Source: Ricinus communis
Lineage: Eukaryota; Streptophyta; Magnoliopsida; Malpighiales; Euphorbiaceae
DNA: 64,000 nucleotides
NCBI RefSeq assembly: GCF_019578655.1
Contig: NC_063261.1
Span: forward strand, 10,920,446 to 10,984,445
Direction: 5' to 3'
Below the pieces are notes generated by a model. That model was not told the DNA's origin. It saw only the letters and a list, made by a program, of their open reading frames with translations, and ran no database searches. The position numbers were made by a program, and so were the translations under genes. This document shows, in pieces, positions 60,139 to 64,000 of this stretch. Each line of letters begins with the position of its first letter. Position 1 is the first letter of the stretch.

Positions 60139-60579
60139 CATAAAAGGAGTCAAAAATGGAAAAATTACATTTAAGAGTTGTAACTCCTCGTAATCCAAAA
60201 TAAAGATAAAAAATTTTATAGGAATCATACAATTTGCAACTGCGATCATGAGTGCGATCGCGAATTTCAAATTCCTGTCAGAACGGCTAGTTTGACTCAC
60301 ATCCATGATGATAAGGATCACGATTGTGAAAATTGGCAGTTTACCACAGAAGCAATGCTTCAATTTTTGCCATTTTTAGCAACTGCTACCATGACTCGCG
60401 ATCGTGAATTTTGAAATTTCGCATAAGGTGATTAAAAAATTGAATGCAAGTGATGTTTTCTTTTGTCCCATAATATATGCAATTTACGTTGATGTATGAA
60501 TGGATGAATCATCAATAAAATTATCTCATTGATCTAAGTTTGATTCCATTCATAATTAAAATAAATAATCAAGAAGCAA
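60139..60579 (-). other. Spacer 3' of the Sirevirus-like pol
   Basis: Contains the GATCGCGA words (60255, 60393) also found in the LTRs of the gag-only element. This is the presumed promoter or leader region of the extra ORF. No coding domain. Confidence 0.4.
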
Positions 60580-61155
60580 TCAATTTAGAAAATTTCCATC
60601 AAACATACCTAATTCTCTCCTAATGAAGTTTAATCTATCCTCACTAAGAGGTTTGGTGAAGATGTTAGCAAGTTGATTGTTTGTTTCAATAAATTCTAGT
60701 ACTAAATCTCCACTTTGAATATGATCTCTTAAGAAATGATGTCTAATGTCTATGTGTTTACTCCTAGAGTGTTGAATAAGATTTTTAGATAAGTCTATTG
60801 CATTAGTATTGTCACATTTAATTGGAATATGACTAAGCACTTAGCCATAATCCTTAAGTTGTTGTTTTATCCATAAAATTTGAGTACAGCAACATTTGAC
60901 CGTAACATATTCCGTTTCGGCAATGGATAAGGCAACGAATACTTGCTTCTTACTAAATCAAGATACTAGACATTCTCCTAAGAAATGACAAGTTTTGGAA
61001 GTGCTTTTTCTATCTAAGAGGCTACCCGCATAATCAGCATTGGAGAAGCCAATTTTGTCAAGAGATGTATCCTTTGGATACCAAAGACCTAGATACATGG
61101 TTCCTTAAAGATATTTTAAGATTAACTGCATGCAAGTGAGATTCTTTAGGACTAG
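60580..61155 (-). pseudogene. Ty1/copia RNase H
   Basis: An 86-codon frame (60840-60580) reads IPIKCDNTNAIDLSKN, then HSRSKHIDIRHHFLRD and NQLANIFTKPL with a short tail and stop. Upstream, after a stop near 60842, an AETEYVTVKCC strand and QILWIKQQLKDYG complete the domain. The Glu of TEY and Asp of CDN are kept. Confidence 0.85.
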
Positions 61156-61156
61156 A

Positions 61157-61951
61157 TTAAAAACGAGCATACAAGCATACACTAAACATTATATCGAGTC
61201 TAAAAGCCATGAGATAGAGTAAAGATCCAATTATACCTCTATATTTCTTCTCATCCTTGTCCAACTTTATTGATGTGCTCATTGGTATCTTGGCAATCTT
61301 GCGTCTTGCCATTCCAAACTTTCTTAGAAGTTCCTTTCTATACTTGGATTGGTTGATGAAGATGTCATCTTGGTATTGCTTGATTTGCAATCCTAGGAAG
61401 AACTTGAGCTCACCCATCATCCTCATTTCGAATTCCTCAGTCATGCACTTAGAAAATTCCTCATACAATAATTTATTAGTAGCACCAAATACTATATCAT
61501 CGACATAAATTTGAATAACTAGAGTATCATGCTTATGAGTTTTTACAAAAAGTGTTATGTCAACCTTCCCTTTTGGGAAACTATTTTGCAACAAAAATGA
61601 GCTGAGTCTTTCATACCAAGCTCTAGGAGCTTGTTTTAAACCATACAAGGTCTTAGCTAGTTTAAAAACATGGTTTTAGAAACTCATAATGTTCAAAACT
61701 AGGAGGTGTTCAACATACACTTCTTCTTTAATGAAACCATTTAAAAAACCACTTTTGACATCCATTTGAAAAAGTTTGAAATTCATGTGACAAGCATAGG
61801 CTAGCAATATTTTAATGGCTTCTAATCTTGCTACGGGGGCAAAGGTTTCATCAAAGTCAATATCTTCCTCTTGGTTATAGCCTTTAGCAACCAATCGAGT
61901 TTTGTTTCTAGTGATGACATATTGCTCATCTAACTTATTCCTATACACCAT
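61157..61951 (-). pseudogene. Ty1/copia reverse transcriptase
   Basis: Two frames, 61951-61676 and 61648-61157, cover the fingers, palm and thumb: [32 protein letters not shown], then MYGLKQAPRAWYERL, IYVDDIVFGATNK and GSLLYLMAFR. The catalytic YVDD and the first Asp in MDVK are present. A single stop with a short frame change near 61660 separates the halves. Otherwise this is the best-preserved RT in the window. Confidence 0.9.
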
Positions 61952-62726
61952 TTACAACCTATGATAGGATAATACTTGGGTCTAGGGATAAGTTTCAAAA
62001 CTTGATTCCTCTCAAATTAGTTGAGTTCCTCTTGCATAGCAATCACCTAACACTCATTATCAAAAGCCTCATTAATGGTCCTTGGCTCAATTTGAGAGAC
62101 AAAAGTAAATTATTATCCAAGTTTTTCAAATGAGATCTAATAGTTACATCTTTTGTAACATCACTTATGATAAGTTTCTTTAAATGTCCCCTTGGTTCCC
62201 TCTATTCTCTAAACAATTCTTATTGAGCTTCCTCTTGAGGGGTATTGAGGGTTCGTCTTGATGAGGTTAAGATTGAGAAGCTTTTCCTTCTTGATTCACA
62301 TCATCATTGATTTCGAGTTTCTCAAATTCACCTACAAAATTGTCAAAGGAACCTTTCACAAGATCAAGTGTACTAAACTCATCAAAAACAATATTCATAG
62401 ATTATTCAACTACCATGGACTTTTTGTTAAATACCATGTATGCTTTATTAGAGGAAGAGTACCCCAAAAATATACCTTCATCCGTTTTGGATGAAAATTT
62501 TCTAGGATAATCCTTGGTGTATAAAATGTAAAATTTGCATCCAAATAGTCTTATATATGAAATTTTAGGTTAACTTCTATTTCATAGCTCATAAGATATT
62601 TTATTTAAGATTAGTCTTTTGAAAACTCTATTAATCAAATAAGATAATGTACTGATGGCTTCGATCCAAAAGTAAGTAGGTAAACTATACTCATTGACCA
62701 TTGTTCTAGCCATCTCTACAAGAGTT
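61952..62726 (-). pseudogene. Ty1/copia integrase C-terminus and linker
   Basis: Decayed minus-strand sequence between integrase core and RT. It shows blocks of the YLFGCKFYILYTKDYPRK kind near 62560-62500 and an acidic/Ser-rich linker near 62350-62220, with many stops. No other element is inserted here. Confidence 0.6.
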
Positions 62727-63071
62727 CTATTTTCTTTCTACAACACTATTTTGTTGTACTGTTATAAGGGAAGAAAAATCATGTGAAATGCCATTTTCAT
62801 CACAAAAAAATGCAAATAATTTTTTTTTTAATTCTTTTCCGTGGTCACTTCTTATTTCGGAAATACAAATGCCCTGTTCATTTTGAATCCTCTTTGCAAA
62901 ACTTTTAAATGCTTCAAAGGCATTATTCTTATGGGCTAAGAAACTAACCCAAATAAATCTAGAGTAATCATCTACAAGGACATATACATAATGTTTTCCT
63001 CCTAAGCTAGCAATACTAGTAAGACCAAACAAATCCATGTGAATAAGTTGAAGAGGTCTATATGTACTCAT
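62727..63071 (-). pseudogene. Ty1/copia integrase catalytic core
   Basis: A 114-codon frame starts with YRPLQLIHMDLFG (first catalytic Asp), continues YVLVDDYSRFIWVSFL, then EIRSDHGKE (second Asp) and ends QQNSVVERK with the Glu of the D,D-35-E triad. All three catalytic residues are visible. A stop follows directly, and another separates it from the zinc-finger part upstream. Confidence 0.88.
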
Positions 63072-63641
63072 TATGTTTTTTGCTTTGAAAGAGACTTTGT
63101 GTTACTTTTTTATTTGACAAGGTCCACAAGTTTTGTCCTTTGTAGACTTCACCTTGGGCAACCCAATCACAAGCTCATCCTTCCTTAGGCTATAAAGTAG
63201 CTCCATGCTTGCATGTCCAAGCCTTCTATACCAAAGCCAAGACTATTCACTAATTGACACAAGACACTTAAAAGATTCATTAGTAATTTTGTGTAAGTTA
63301 ATTGCGTATGTATTGCCAAGTCTTTCTCCTCTAAAGATTTTCTTGCCATTCGCTGAGGAGGTGACTTGGCAACCTTTAGAGTCAAAGGTGACTTTGTTAT
63401 CTTTATCATACAATTGACTTACACTCATCAAGTTATGTTTCAAACCATCAAAAAGAAGAACATTATGAATGAGAGGAGAGTCTTTCTTACTAATGGATCC
63501 AATGCCTATAATCTTACCTTTGGCATTGCTTCCAAAAGTCATCTTTCCTCCATCAATTTTCTTCAAATGAGAGAAGAGGTTGGAATTTTCCATCATGTTC
63601 CTTGAGCAACCACTATTTATATGCCAATCTCCTTCTTTCAA
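63072..63641 (-). pseudogene. Ty1/copia protease and GAG-pre-integrase region
   Basis: A 132-codon frame (63641-63243) holds the protease: WHINSGCSRNM, KMTFGSNAKGKIIGIG, LKHNLMSVSQLYD and GCQVT. The active site is NSG in place of DSG, so the catalytic Asp is changed. It ends in ESFKCLVSISE; after a stop the zinc-binding pre-integrase block (LGHA-type, then CGPCQIK) follows near 63220-63110 in other frames. Confidence 0.85.
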
Positions 63642-63673
63642 GGTTGACTTGAAGCATACCTACAAAAGTAAAA

Positions 63674-64000
63674 TTAAGCTTTCTTTCTTTTAAGTACCCA
63701 AACCATTTTAGGTCTTTTGGAGTTAGTAAAGCAGGTTTCCCCTAGTTGGAGTTGTGCCTTCCTAATATAACAAAATATGTTTATGTGCCCATTCTTCATG
63801 CAATAGTGATATTTGATATTAGGATTAAATTTCATCTTGCTAAAATGTCTCTTTGCTTGAGGCTTGGGTTCCCTGCTTTCTTCCAATGATTATGCATACA
63901 AGAACAAGTTTTAGATGAATGATTTTTGTTCTTATTCTCATACATATAAGTATGATTGGTTCCTTTAGGCTTAGCCTTTGGAACTTGTGAAACTTTAGCC
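63674..64000 (-). pseudogene. Ty1/copia gag, C-terminal part with zinc knuckle (partial)
   Basis: A 70-codon frame reads KFNPNIKYHYCMKNGHINIFC. Only C, H and C of the CCHC knuckle are left, since the first Cys is replaced by Tyr. Lys-rich sequence surrounds it and the frame ends MVWVLKRKKA. Its wording is close to the gag remnant of the 39.7-45.3 kb element (near 42680). The rest of gag lies beyond the window. Confidence 0.75.

Larger units (their letters stand above)
60580..64000 (-). mobile_element. Sirevirus-like Ty1/copia element, gag-pol, running off the right edge
   Basis: From right to left on the minus strand: gag zinc knuckle, protease, integrase, RT, RNase H, the Ty1/copia order. 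The phrases FEMRMMGELKFFLGLQIKQ and IFINQSKYRKELL are those of Sirevirus-type RTs. Frames are long but broken by several stops. The 5' LTR and most of gag are outside the window; the 3' LTR is not identified. Confidence 0.85.

Noticed and set aside
1..64000. tRNA, rRNA or other structured RNA genes
   Set aside because: No cloverleaf with A and B boxes or rRNA sequence was recognised by eye; tRNA-like words are only primer-binding sites of LTR elements.

Overview
This is a stretch of flowering-plant (eudicot) nuclear DNA. The evidence is GT-AG introns, AT-rich spacers with long (TA)n tracts, a 12-exon plant gene, and many Ty1/copia and Ty3/gypsy retrotransposon remains with plant-type tRNA-iMet primer sites. 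The order or family cannot be fixed from sequence alone; Malpighiales is only a guess from the look of the proteins.

Layout. 1-3190: a diverged long LTR (family A) carrying a captured endogenous-pararetrovirus-like fragment. 4500-5800: a small Cys/His-rich plant gene on +. 7985-8750: a broken thaumatin-like pseudogene on +. 9400-17960: an intact BIN4 gene on - (DNA topoisomerase VI accessory factor, 12 coding exons, 401 codons by my splicing), with repeat debris in its introns. 19578-25840: a degenerate Ty1/copia element on - with short LTRs, a 5-bp target duplication and a 1.3-kb nested repeat. 26708-28912: a candidate second long LTR. 28972-31839: a textbook family-A solo LTR with a perfect 5-bp duplication. 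32000-34000: AT-rich tandem repeats. 34442-34873: an intact two-exon lipid-transfer-type gene on -. 35430-37740: two LINE-type RNase H fragments, one inserted in an AT-rich minisatellite.

The right third is almost all retrotransposon. 39703-45296 is an LTR element with gag but no recognisable protease, integrase or RT. 48.2-59.2 kb is a truncated, minus-strand Ty3/gypsy element of the Tat type (second RNase H domain), interrupted in integrase by a 2.3-kb solo LTR. On its opposite strand lies a decayed plant mobile domain ORF, in the place where Tat elements carry antisense ORFs. 59.2-64 kb holds a minus-strand Sirevirus-like Ty1/copia element running off the window, with an extra downstream ORF that has its own TATA-like box.

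The three apparently functional host genes (Cys/His-rich protein, BIN4, LTP) show no sign of joint function; they are islands among transposons. I found no undescribed defence or metabolic system. The most interesting signals are the pararetrovirus-like fragment, the antisense mobile-domain ORF, the hairpin arrays inside the family-A LTRs, and the extra ORF with its promoter-like box at 59.2-60.2 kb.
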